Below are positions 43,988 to 51,739 of a DNA stretch of 64,000 nt, in pieces. Origin of the DNA: VAZQ01 sp963841105. GTDB lineage: Bacteria > Pseudomonadota > Alphaproteobacteria > Rhizobiales > Xanthobacteraceae. The stretch covers positions 310,001 through 374,000 of the forward strand of contig CAWJCB010000028.1 of the NCBI GenBank assembly GCA_963841105.1, written 5' to 3'. The notes under the pieces are model-generated. The model worked only from the letters and a program-made list of their open reading frames with translations, made no database searches and was not told the DNA's origin. How positions within the stretch are numbered: the stretch's first letter is position 1; the number at the start of each line of letters is the position of its first letter. Both the position numbers and the translations under genes were made by a program.

Positions 43988-44745
43988 CGCCGCAGGCAAC
44001 CCAACGCTACGCCTTGGCAGTGCTGAGCCACCTCGGGCTGGTGGTCGCATGGTATTTGTTCGTCAAGCTCGGTGAGGTGCCGAAATTCGTCATGCCCTCG
44101 CCGTACGACACGCTTCGCGCCCTCTTCGTGCCGAACTATCGCTGGCTGGAGAACATCACCGTCACGAGCACGGAGATTTTCGGCGGTTTCATCCTCGCCG
44201 TCGTTTTCGGAATAGGCGCGGCGCTGCTGTTCTCGTGGTTCCGCTGGCTGGAGATGGCCGTCATGCCGCTTCTGGTGAGCCTCAACATGATTCCGAAGGT
44301 GGCGCTCGGGCCGCTCATCATCGTATGGTTCAAGTACGGAGTGGGTCCCAATGCGCTGATGGCATTCGCCATCTGTTTCTTTCCAATCGTGCTGACCACC
44401 GCGCGCGGGTTGCGCGAGGTCGAACCTGACCTGCTCGATCTGGTGCGCACGCTGCGTGGCTCACGCTGGCAGCTGTTCGTCAAAATTCAGCTTCCCGGGG
44501 CGCTGCCCTACATTTTTTCCGGCACGAAGGTAGCGGCCATTCTCGCCGTCGCCGGCGCGATCGTCGGCGAGTTTCTCGGCTCCGATCGTGGCCTGGGCTA
44601 CCTCATGCTGCAGGTGCAGGTGACGCTCGATACCGCCGCCATGTTCATGGCAGTCATCCTGATCACCCTGATCGGGGTGGTTCTCTACGGCCTGGTGCTG
44701 GGGCTCGAGCGGCTGCTGGTGGTAAGCGACGCGCGGCTGTCGTAG
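43984..44745 (+). CDS. ABC transporter permease (nitrate/sulfonate/taurine type)
   Basis: The 253-residue inner-membrane protein has about six hydrophobic segments and the BPD_transp_1 coupling motif around RTLRGSRWQLFVKIQLPGALPYIFSG. The EAA-type loop is clear. It follows the DapA-like gene with a 4-bp overlap and is 5 bp from the ATPase. It pairs with the divergent NMT1-like binding protein. Confidence 0.93.
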   Translation: MTPQATQRYALAVLSHLGLVVAWYLFVKLGEVPKFVMPSPYDTLRALFVPNYRWLENITVTSTEIFGGFILAVVFGIGAALLFSWFRWLEMAVMPLLVSLNMIPKVALGPLIIVWFKYGVGPNALMAFAICFFPIVLTTARGLREVEPDLLDLVRTLRGSRWQLFVKIQLPGALPYIFSGTKVAAILAVAGAIVGEFLGSDRGLGYLMLQVQVTLDTAAMFMAVILITLIGVVLYGLVLGLERLLVVSDARLS

Positions 44746-44750
44746 CACCT

Positions 44751-45515
44751 ATGGCTGAGCCATTCATCCACATCGCCGGTGTGCAAAAAGTCTACCGCAC
44801 GCAGGGCACGGATTTTCTCGCAATCTCTGAGGTGACTTTCGACGTTGCCGCGGGAGAGCTTGTCGCCCTCGTTGGCCCGTCGGGTTGCGGCAAGACCACG
44901 CTCCTGAAGATCCTCGCCGGCCTGCACACCTGTGACTCCGGTGAGTTGACCATGGGCTCGCCGCGGGAGCCGTTTGACCCCTCCCGCGATATCGGCATGG
45001 TCTTTCAGCAGCCGCTGCTGTTGAAATGGCGCCGCGTGATCGACAATGTCCTTCTCCCGGCAGAGATACTGGGGCTTTCCATGACGGCGAGCCGCGCCCG
45101 TGCGCGCGACCTCCTGGCGCTGGTCGGGCTCAAGAGCCACGAGGACAAATATCCCTACCAGCTCTCAGGCGGCATGCAGCAGCGCGCCGCCATCGCGCGC
45201 GCGCTCATTCACGACCCCAAGCTTATCCTGATGGATGAACCGTTCGGCGCGCTTGACGCGCTCACGCGCGAGAAAATGAATCTTGAGCTTTTGCGCATCT
45301 GGGAAGAGGCGAAGAAGACCATCGTCTTTGTGACCCACGGCATCAGCGAAGCGGTGTTCCTAGGCACGCGCGTGATCGTGCTGACTGCGGGTCCTGCGCG
45401 CATGGCGGACAATTTTGCCGTCGATTTCGCGCATCCACGCACGCTGGACGTGAAGACCAGCGAGAAATTTGGCGAATATACCCGCCGCATTTATCGGCTG
45501 TTGGGGATGGAGTGA
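44751..45515 (+). CDS. ABC transporter ATP-binding protein
   Basis: The 254-residue ATPase has Walker A GPSGCGKTTLLKILAGL, Q-loop VFQQPLLLKW, signature YQLSGGMQQRAAIARAL, Walker B LILMDEPFGALD and the switch His in VTHGISEAV. It matches the SsuB/TauB/NrtD group that drives NMT1-type importers. It is 5 bp after the permease and 3 bp before the Gfo/Idh gene. Confidence 0.95.
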   Translation: MAEPFIHIAGVQKVYRTQGTDFLAISEVTFDVAAGELVALVGPSGCGKTTLLKILAGLHTCDSGELTMGSPREPFDPSRDIGMVFQQPLLLKWRRVIDNVLLPAEILGLSMTASRARARDLLALVGLKSHEDKYPYQLSGGMQQRAAIARALIHDPKLILMDEPFGALDALTREKMNLELLRIWEEAKKTIVFVTHGISEAVFLGTRVIVLTAGPARMADNFAVDFAHPRTLDVKTSEKFGEYTRRIYRLLGME

Positions 45516-45518
45516 GAA

Positions 45519-46670
45519 ATGGCGCAGCATCGTCTCGGCATCATCATGAACGGCGTCACCGGCCGCATGGGGATGAACCAACACCTGATCCGCTCGATCC
45601 TCGCGATCCGGACGCAAGGTGGTGTCGCGCTCAAGAATGGCGATCGGGTGATGCCGGACCCCATCCTGGTCGGCCGCAACGAAGGCAGGGTTGCGGAGTT
45701 GGCCAAGGCACACGGCATCGCACGGTGGACGACAAAGCTCGACGAGGCGCTCAAGAATCCGGATGACACCCTGTTCTTCGACGCCGCCACCACCAAGCTG
45801 CGCGCCAAGCTGCTGCACGAGGCCATTGCCGCCGGCAAGGACATCTATTGCGAAAAGCCGATCGCCGAGAACCTGGAAGATGCGCTCGCCGTCGCCCGGG
45901 CAGCAAAACAGGCGGGCGTGCGTCACGGCGTGGTGCAGGACAAGCTTTTTCTTCCCGGCCTGCTCAAGCTGCGCACGCTGATCGATGCCGGGTTTTTCGG
46001 ACGCATCATCTCGGTGCGGGGCGAGTTCGGATATTGGGTGTTCGAGGGTGATTGGCAGCCGGCACAACGACCATCCTGGAACTATCGCAAGAAGGACGGC
46101 GGCGGCATCATCCTCGATATGCTCTGCCACTGGCGCTACGTCCTCGACAACCTGTTCGGCGAGGTCAAGAGCGTGTCCTGCCTCGGCGCCACCCACATCC
46201 CGAAACGCTGGGACGAGGACGGCAACGCATACGACGTGGATGTGGATGATTCCGCCTACGCAACCTTTGAGCTTGCAGGCGGGATCATTGCGCACATCAA
46301 CAGCTCCTGGTGCACTCGCGTGCGCCGCGATGATCTCGTCACGTTTGACGTCGACGGCACCCACGGCTCGGCGGTGGCGGGATTGCAGAAATGCTGGAAC
46401 CAGGCGCGGGTGAACACGCCGCGGCCGGTCTGGAATCCGGATGTGCCGCAGGCGATCAATTTCTTCGAGACCTGGAGCGAGGTCCCCGACAGCATGGCGT
46501 ACGAGAACGGGTTCAAGAGCGAATGGGAGATGTTCATCCGCCATTTGTTCGAGAATGCGCCCTTCAAATGGACGCTGCTGGAAGGGGCAAAAGGCGTGCA
46601 ACTCGCCGAGGCTGGGCTCAAGAGCTGGAAGGAGCGGCGTTGGATCGATATCCCGCCGCTTACGGTGTGA
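45519..46670 (+). CDS. Gfo/Idh/MocA family oxidoreductase
   Basis: The 383-residue NAD(P)-dependent dehydrogenase has an N-terminal Rossmann region (LGIIMNGVTGRMGMNQH), the family motif KDIYCEKPIAENLEDAL with the catalytic Lys, and the C-terminal alpha/beta domain with GGGIILDMLCHWRYVLDN (the His of the active site). Family members oxidise sugars, inositols or keto-acids. The gene overlaps the DUF993 start by one base (TGATG). The substrate is unknown, but the context implies oxidation of the imported compound. Confidence 0.9.
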   Translation: MAQHRLGIIMNGVTGRMGMNQHLIRSILAIRTQGGVALKNGDRVMPDPILVGRNEGRVAELAKAHGIARWTTKLDEALKNPDDTLFFDAATTKLRAKLLHEAIAAGKDIYCEKPIAENLEDALAVARAAKQAGVRHGVVQDKLFLPGLLKLRTLIDAGFFGRIISVRGEFGYWVFEGDWQPAQRPSWNYRKKDGGGIILDMLCHWRYVLDNLFGEVKSVSCLGATHIPKRWDEDGNAYDVDVDDSAYATFELAGGIIAHINSSWCTRVRRDDLVTFDVDGTHGSAVAGLQKCWNQARVNTPRPVWNPDVPQAINFFETWSEVPDSMAYENGFKSEWEMFIRHLFENAPFKWTLLEGAKGVQLAEAGLKSWKERRWIDIPPLTV

Positions 46671-47833
46671 TGCCGACACTCAATCTCCCCGTCCCCGGCG
46701 GCACGCTTGCGCCTTACGCCACCCGACCCACGCGCAGCCTTCCCGTTGCAAAGCCGCCCTTCAATCGCATCGCCTACGCGGCGGCGCACGTCGTTGCCGA
46801 TCCCCTCGCCAGCATCGATCCGTGGCTTGGCGCCGCCATCGATTGGGAACGCACCATCGCGTTTCGCCGCCACCTCTGGTCACTTGGGCTTGGCGTCGCC
46901 GAGGCGATGGATACCGCACAGCGCGGCATGGGCATCGACTGGCCGACCTCGCTCGAGCTGATCGCAAGGAGCCTTGACGCCGCCAGGCAATTTCCGGGAG
47001 CGCTCATCGCGTCCGGCGCTGGTACCGATCACCTCGAGCCTGCTGCCGAAGCAACGATCGACGACGTGATTCGCGCCTATGAGGACCAGTGCGCGGCGAT
47101 CGAGAAGCTGGGCGGTCGGATTGTGCTGATGGCCAGCCGGGCCTTGGTCAGGGCCGCCCACACGCGGGATGACTATGCCAAGGTGTATGGCCGCATTCTC
47201 CGTCAAGTCAAAGAGCCCGTGATCATCCACTGGCTGGGCGAAATGTTTGATCCGGCGCTCGCAGGCTATTGGGGAGCGGGCGACCACGATCAGGCAATGG
47301 ATGTCGCCGTCGGTGTCATCGCGGCGAACGCTGCCAAAGTCGATGGCGTAAAGATTTCGCTCCTCGACAAGGAGAAGGAGATCAAGATGCGGCGCCGCCT
47401 GCCGCAAGGCGTGCGCATGTATACGGGCGATGATTTCAACTATGCCGAGTTGATCGCCGGTGACGCGCAGGGTTGCTCGGATGCGCTGCTCGGCATCTTC
47501 GATGCGATCGCGCCGGCTGCCGCGGCGGCGCTGGGCGCTCTTGCTCGCGGCGACACCGCGACGTTCCACGCCATCCTCGCGCCGACCGTGCCGCTGTCGC
47601 GTCACATCTTCAAGGCGCCGACGCGTTTCTACAAGACTGGCGTGGTGTTCATGGCCTATCTCAACGGCCTGCAGGACCATTTCACGCTGGTCGGCGGCCA
47701 GGAGAGCGCGCGCTCTACCCTCCACCTTGCCGAGCTCTTCCGGCTTGCCGATGCCGCCGGCCTCCTTGCCGATGCGGACATGGCGGCAAGGCGCATGCGC
47801 GCGGTGATGGCGGTCCGCGGCGTGGAAGCGTGA
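46670..47833 (+). CDS. DUF993 family protein
   Basis: The 387-residue protein starts MPTLNLPVPGGTLAPYA and matches DUF993, a family with a predicted TIM-barrel/DapA-like fold but no established reaction that I know of. Features are WERTIAFRRHLWSLGLGVAEAMDTAQRGMG-type helices, KEPVIIHWLGEMFDPALAGYWG and VDGVKISLLDKEKEI with a lysine at the position of a possible Schiff base. It lies between the Gfo/Idh dehydrogenase and the sugar-phosphate-isomerase-like gene with 1-bp overlaps on both sides, a coupling that argues for action in one pathway. Confidence 0.85.
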   Translation: MPTLNLPVPGGTLAPYATRPTRSLPVAKPPFNRIAYAAAHVVADPLASIDPWLGAAIDWERTIAFRRHLWSLGLGVAEAMDTAQRGMGIDWPTSLELIARSLDAARQFPGALIASGAGTDHLEPAAEATIDDVIRAYEDQCAAIEKLGGRIVLMASRALVRAAHTRDDYAKVYGRILRQVKEPVIIHWLGEMFDPALAGYWGAGDHDQAMDVAVGVIAANAAKVDGVKISLLDKEKEIKMRRRLPQGVRMYTGDDFNYAELIAGDAQGCSDALLGIFDAIAPAAAAALGALARGDTATFHAILAPTVPLSRHIFKAPTRFYKTGVVFMAYLNGLQDHFTLVGGQESARSTLHLAELFRLADAAGLLADADMAARRMRAVMAVRGVEA

Positions 47834-48663
47834 TGCGCGATCTGTCCCGTGATCGCGAGTGGCTCGGCATCAACACCGCGACGGTCAAATCGTGGTCGCT
47901 GGAGGAGGCGATCGAAGGCTGCGTACGCGCCGGCATTGCCGCGATTGCGCCCTGGCGCGACGTGCTGCAGCAATGCGGCGTCGAGCGGGCGGCGCGGCTC
48001 ATCCGCGCCGCCGGCCTGACCGTTACCTGCCTTTGCCGTGGCGGCATGTTCACGGCCGTCGACGAAAGAGGCCGGCGCGCCGTTCTCGACGACAACCGCC
48101 GCGCCATTGACGAAGCCGCGGCAATCAAGGCCGGATCGCTGATCCTCGTGGTGGGAGGATTGCCGCCCGGATCGAAGGACCTCGCCGGCGCGCACCAACA
48201 GGTGCACGACGGCATCGCCGCCGTATTGCCCTATGCGCGTGCCGCCGGAGTGCCGCTTGCGATCGAGCCGCTGCATCCCATGACCGCGGCAGATCGCGCC
48301 TGCGTGAACACGCTCGCGCACGCCAACGATCTCTGTGACGCCCTCGGCGAAGGCGTCGGCGTCGCCATCGATGCGTATCACGTCTGGTGGGACCCGGATC
48401 TGCCCCGGCAGATCGCGCGCAGCGGCAAGCGCATCCTGTCCTATCACGTCTGCGACTGGCTCGTGCCGACGCGCGATCTCGTGTTTGATCGCGGCATGCC
48501 CGGCGACGGCATCATCGATCTGCGGCGCCTGCGCGGCATGGTCGAGGACGCCGGCTATCGCGGCCATTGCGACGTCGAAATTCTTTCCGCCGACAACTGG
48601 TGGAAGCGAGATCCTGACGAAGTGATCCGCATCTGCATCGAGCGCCACCAGACGGTTATCTAA
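47833..48663 (+). CDS. sugar phosphate isomerase/epimerase (xylose-isomerase-like TIM barrel)
   Basis: The 276-residue protein belongs to the AP_endonuc_2 fold. Metal and catalytic positions are visible: VPLAIEPLHPM (Glu), VAIDAYHVWWDPDL (Asp, His), ILSYHVCDW (His) and HCDVEIL (Glu). Family members isomerise or epimerise keto-sugars and inosose-like compounds using a divalent metal. It is the last gene of the operon and is followed by a REP-like element. Confidence 0.88.
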   Translation: MRDLSRDREWLGINTATVKSWSLEEAIEGCVRAGIAAIAPWRDVLQQCGVERAARLIRAAGLTVTCLCRGGMFTAVDERGRRAVLDDNRRAIDEAAAIKAGSLILVVGGLPPGSKDLAGAHQQVHDGIAAVLPYARAAGVPLAIEPLHPMTAADRACVNTLAHANDLCDALGEGVGVAIDAYHVWWDPDLPRQIARSGKRILSYHVCDWLVPTRDLVFDRGMPGDGIIDLRRLRGMVEDAGYRGHCDVEILSADNWWKRDPDEVIRICIERHQTVI

Positions 48664-48688
48664 TCCAGCTCAGCATCTGACCCCCGTT

Positions 48689-48775
48689 GTCATCGTCCGC
48701 GCAATGCGGACGATCCAGTAAGCCGTCTACCTTCACCTTCGAGGTTTACTGGATACCCGTTTTCGCGGGTATGAC
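48689..48775. repeat. REP-like paired-hairpin element, copy D
   Basis: The left unit GTCATCGTCCGCGC...GCGGACGATCCAGTA and right unit TACTGGATACCCG...CGGGTATGACA lie between the convergent stops of the sugar isomerase gene and dctM. The outer sequences match copy A best. Confidence 0.87.
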
Positions 48776-48792
48776 AGGGTCAGGATTGCCCC

Positions 48793-50079
48793 CTATGGCG
48801 GTGTATACAGGCCGAAGATGTGCGGCACGAGGTATACGGTCCACGGCACGAATGCGATGACAACCGCGACGGCCGTCATGGTGGCGAGATACGGAAAAAG
48901 ATGTCGGCTGACCTCTCCCAGGGTGGCACCGGAAATCCCGAGCACGATGTAAAGCCCGACGCCAAGCGGCGGCAGAAAGAGGGCGATTCCCATGACTGCG
49001 GTCATGAGAATTCCGTAATGAATAAGGTCCACGCCGAGTCGCTGCGCTATGGGCACGAAGACCGGCAGGATCATGAGCATGCCGGGCAACCCGTCGAGCA
49101 GCGCGAACAGGGGCAGGAACACGAGAATGGAGAGAGGCAGGAAAATCAACCTGCCGCCGCCGATGAGGCCGATCGCATCTGCGATCGCGGCCGGCACGCC
49201 GCTCACTGTCATCAACCAGGCAAAGATATTCGCGGCCCCGATCAGAAGCATCACAACGCCGGAAGTGACCCCGGTGCGGATGAGTGAACGGATGAGAAAG
49301 CGCGGCGTAACCTCACGATAAACCAGCATGCCGACTATGATCGCATACATGACCGCGACAACCGCGGCTTCGGTGGGAGTGAAAATTCCGCCGAGAATGC
49401 CGCCGAAAATGATGACCGGCAGAAGCAGCGCCCAGGCAGCTTGCCGCATCGCCCGTCCGCGTTCGCGCCAGGAAGCTCGCGGCTCCGGTTGCAGCCCCAG
49501 CCGTTTGGCATCGAGGCGCAGATGCAGCATCAGCGCCGCCGTCATGATCAAAGCCGGCAGAAATCCTGCAGCGAACAAGGTGGCGATGGACGTGTTGGTT
49601 ATGCTGCCATAGACCACCATGGTCAGGCATGGCGGCACGAGAATGCCCATGCCGGCAGAGGCTGCCACGATCGCGCCGGCATGGCCGGCTCCGAACCCTT
49701 GCCGTTTCATGGGCGGGATCATCACCGATCCGATCGCCGCGGCGTCGGCGTTGGTCAACCCGGAAATACCGGAAAAGAACAGCATGGCTATCAGGACGAC
49801 ATTGCCGAGCCCGCCCCGGACATGACCCACGAGCACGCGGGCAAGGACCACCAGCCTCCGCGAGATGCCGCCGGTCTCCATCAATTCGCCGGCAAGCAGA
49901 AAAAACGGAATCGCAAGCAGCGAGAAATTATCGATGCCCGCGAACATCCGGCTCGCGACGATGCGCAACGGCGCGCCCTCGATGAGCCACAGGCCGGCGA
50001 GGGCGGCGGCTCCGAGCGCGAACGCGATCGGGACGCCGGTTGCGATAAACGCGACGAAGAGGGCGAGCGACGGCGTCAC
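48793..50079 (-). CDS. TRAP transporter large permease (DctM)
   Basis: The 428-residue protein has about twelve hydrophobic segments and DctM hallmarks: FLLAGELMETGGISRRLV, GISGLTNADAAAIGSVMIPPM, and PTEAAVVAVMYAIIVG. The GTG start overlaps the dctQ stop by 4 bp (GTGA). It is the last gene of a DctP-Q-M operon read leftward; the sodium- or proton-driven uptake of an organic acid is the family role. Confidence 0.95.
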   Translation of the reverse strand: MTPSLALFVAFIATGVPIAFALGAAALAGLWLIEGAPLRIVASRMFAGIDNFSLLAIPFFLLAGELMETGGISRRLVVLARVLVGHVRGGLGNVVLIAMLFFSGISGLTNADAAAIGSVMIPPMKRQGFGAGHAGAIVAASAGMGILVPPCLTMVVYGSITNTSIATLFAAGFLPALIMTAALMLHLRLDAKRLGLQPEPRASWRERGRAMRQAAWALLLPVIIFGGILGGIFTPTEAAVVAVMYAIIVGMLVYREVTPRFLIRSLIRTGVTSGVVMLLIGAANIFAWLMTVSGVPAAIADAIGLIGGGRLIFLPLSILVFLPLFALLDGLPGMLMILPVFVPIAQRLGVDLIHYGILMTAVMGIALFLPPLGVGLYIVLGISGATLGEVSRHLFPYLATMTAVAVVIAFVPWTVYLVPHIFGLYTPP

Positions 50080-50585
50080 TCCACCCGCTCGCGAACATCC
50101 AGGATGTGCAGGCTTGGCGAGCGGATGACGTGAATGAGCATGTGAAACAGCATCAGCCCGGCACCGACAGGCAAAGCCAGATAGGCCCACTGCATCCGCA
50201 TCGGGAACGTCATGGCAAATTGCAGCGACGCCAGCTTCGTCTCGTCGATCCCCGTCTTCAGCAGGATGATGAGAAAAAGCGAGGTGATCACCGTTACGAA
50301 CGGGCCTAAAACCGGCTTCAGCGCCGGGAAGCGGCGGATCAGCAGGTCGAGACCGAAATGACCACCCTCGCGGATGGCAAGAGCCGCGCCGATCATCGAG
50401 ACCCAGACGAAAAGATAACGCGCGGCTTCTTCGGACCAGATCAGCGGATCACCCAGAACGTATCGCGTAGCGACCTGCGCAAACGTGATCGCCGTCAGAA
50501 CGGCAACCAGAACCGCAATTACGCTCGCCTCGATTCCTGCCACTACGCGGTCAACGCCGAGGGCAAGCGCTCGCAAGCCGTTCAT
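50076..50585 (-). CDS. TRAP transporter small permease (DctQ)
   Basis: The 169-residue protein has four hydrophobic segments and the DctQ motif YVLGDPLIWSEEAARYLFVW. It overlaps dctM and the dctP stop by 4 bp, so all three are translated together. It forms the membrane complex with DctM. Confidence 0.94.
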   Translation of the reverse strand: MNGLRALALGVDRVVAGIEASVIAVLVAVLTAITFAQVATRYVLGDPLIWSEEAARYLFVWVSMIGAALAIREGGHFGLDLLIRRFPALKPVLGPFVTVITSLFLIILLKTGIDETKLASLQFAMTFPMRMQWAYLALPVGAGLMLFHMLIHVIRSPSLHILDVRERVE

Positions 50586-51565
50586 TTCGTCGCTGCGACG
50601 ATTCGATCGACCAGGTCCGGTCCGAGCCGTTGCGCAAGCTCTTTGTAGGTCTGTTGTCCGGCGTCCCTGAAAGGACCGAGATCCGGCTGCGTGACGTTCA
50701 CCCCGGCCGTGCGAACTTCGTCCAACGCTTTTGCGTTGCGCGCCGCGCGCTCCGCAATCACCGTGCCTCGCGCCTGCATGGACGAATTTCTGACAACGGT
50801 TTTGAGATCATTCGGCAGACTTTGCCAAATCCGTTCGCTGATGAAAAGCGTGTTCGCCAGCATCATATGACTCGTCAGCGCGAGGTTGCGCGCGACCTCC
50901 ATGTGCCTTGTCGTTTGATAGGTGACGGTATCATTCTCGGCGCCGTCAATGACGCCCTGTTGCAGGGCGGTGTAGACCTCGCCGAATGCCATCGGCGTCG
51001 GCGCGGCTCCGAGCGCGCGGAACAGCGCAATGTAGGATGGGCTTGGTATCACCCTGATCTTCTGTCCCTTCAGGTCGGCCATGCGGTTGATCGCCCGGCT
51101 ACGCGTGTAGACGTTGCGGAATGTGACCTCCCAGACCTGCACGAGATGAAAGCCGGCTGCCGCGGCCGGCGGGCCCAGCGCTTGCTCGAAAACCGGCCCA
51201 TCGAACAGCTGGAAGGCCGCCGTCTCATCCTTCGCCAGGTACGGAAGATCGACGACTGCGAGTTGCGGCACGAAGTTCGTCAGCGTCGCGGTGCCATCAA
51301 CGACCCCGTCAACCACGCCGGCCTGAACATTCTGCAAGACCTCGCGCTGACCTCCGAGCTGACTGGACGGATAAACGCTCAACTTCAGCCGGCCGCCGCT
51401 TTGCTGTTCCGCGACTTCGGCCATGTGACGCAGGCCGATGACGACGGGATGTTGCGCGTCGAGGACGCAGGCCACCTTGAGGTTGAAGGCGTCCTGGGCG
51501 GAAGCCGCGCCCCACCCGCAGGTGAACATGATCAGAGCGAGCAATGCGATTGACGAGTTTCTCAT
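50582..51565 (-). CDS. TRAP transporter solute-binding protein (DctP)
   Basis: The 327-residue exported protein (signal ending GAASAQ) has the DctP signatures GGQREVLQNVQAGVVDG, DLKGQKIRVIPSPSYIALFRALGA and VYTALQQGVIDGAEND. The conserved Arg (in IRV) usually binds the carboxylate of the ligand. It is the first gene of the operon. The nearby amidohydrolase gene, on the same strand about 174 bp upstream, may process related compounds, but this is inference. Confidence 0.94.
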   Translation of the reverse strand: MRNSSIALLALIMFTCGWGAASAQDAFNLKVACVLDAQHPVVIGLRHMAEVAEQQSGGRLKLSVYPSSQLGGQREVLQNVQAGVVDGVVDGTATLTNFVPQLAVVDLPYLAKDETAAFQLFDGPVFEQALGPPAAAAGFHLVQVWEVTFRNVYTRSRAINRMADLKGQKIRVIPSPSYIALFRALGAAPTPMAFGEVYTALQQGVIDGAENDTVTYQTTRHMEVARNLALTSHMMLANTLFISERIWQSLPNDLKTVVRNSSMQARGTVIAERAARNAKALDEVRTAGVNVTQPDLGPFRDAGQQTYKELAQRLGPDLVDRIVAATK

Positions 51566-51600
51566 GTTGCTATCTCCCCTGCGTTCGCTTGTGTTGCACC

Positions 51601-51708
51601 TGTCGTCGCCCGCTTCAGGCGGGCGATCCAGTAAGCCGCTGCATGTGGATAGCGGATCGGCGACCGAGAGTCAGTCGCGCTCGCCGGGATTACTCGTATG
51701 CCCGCTCC
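51601..51708. repeat. REP-like paired-hairpin element, copy E (right half degenerate)
   Basis: The left unit TCGTCGCCCGC...GCGGGCGATCCAGTA is clear; the right half has ATTACTCGTATGCCCGC without the full second arm. It lies between dctP and the amidohydrolase gene, which are on the same strand. Confidence 0.7.
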
Positions 51709-51739
51709 CACGGCCATGAGGAAACTCCCTTTAGAGTCC

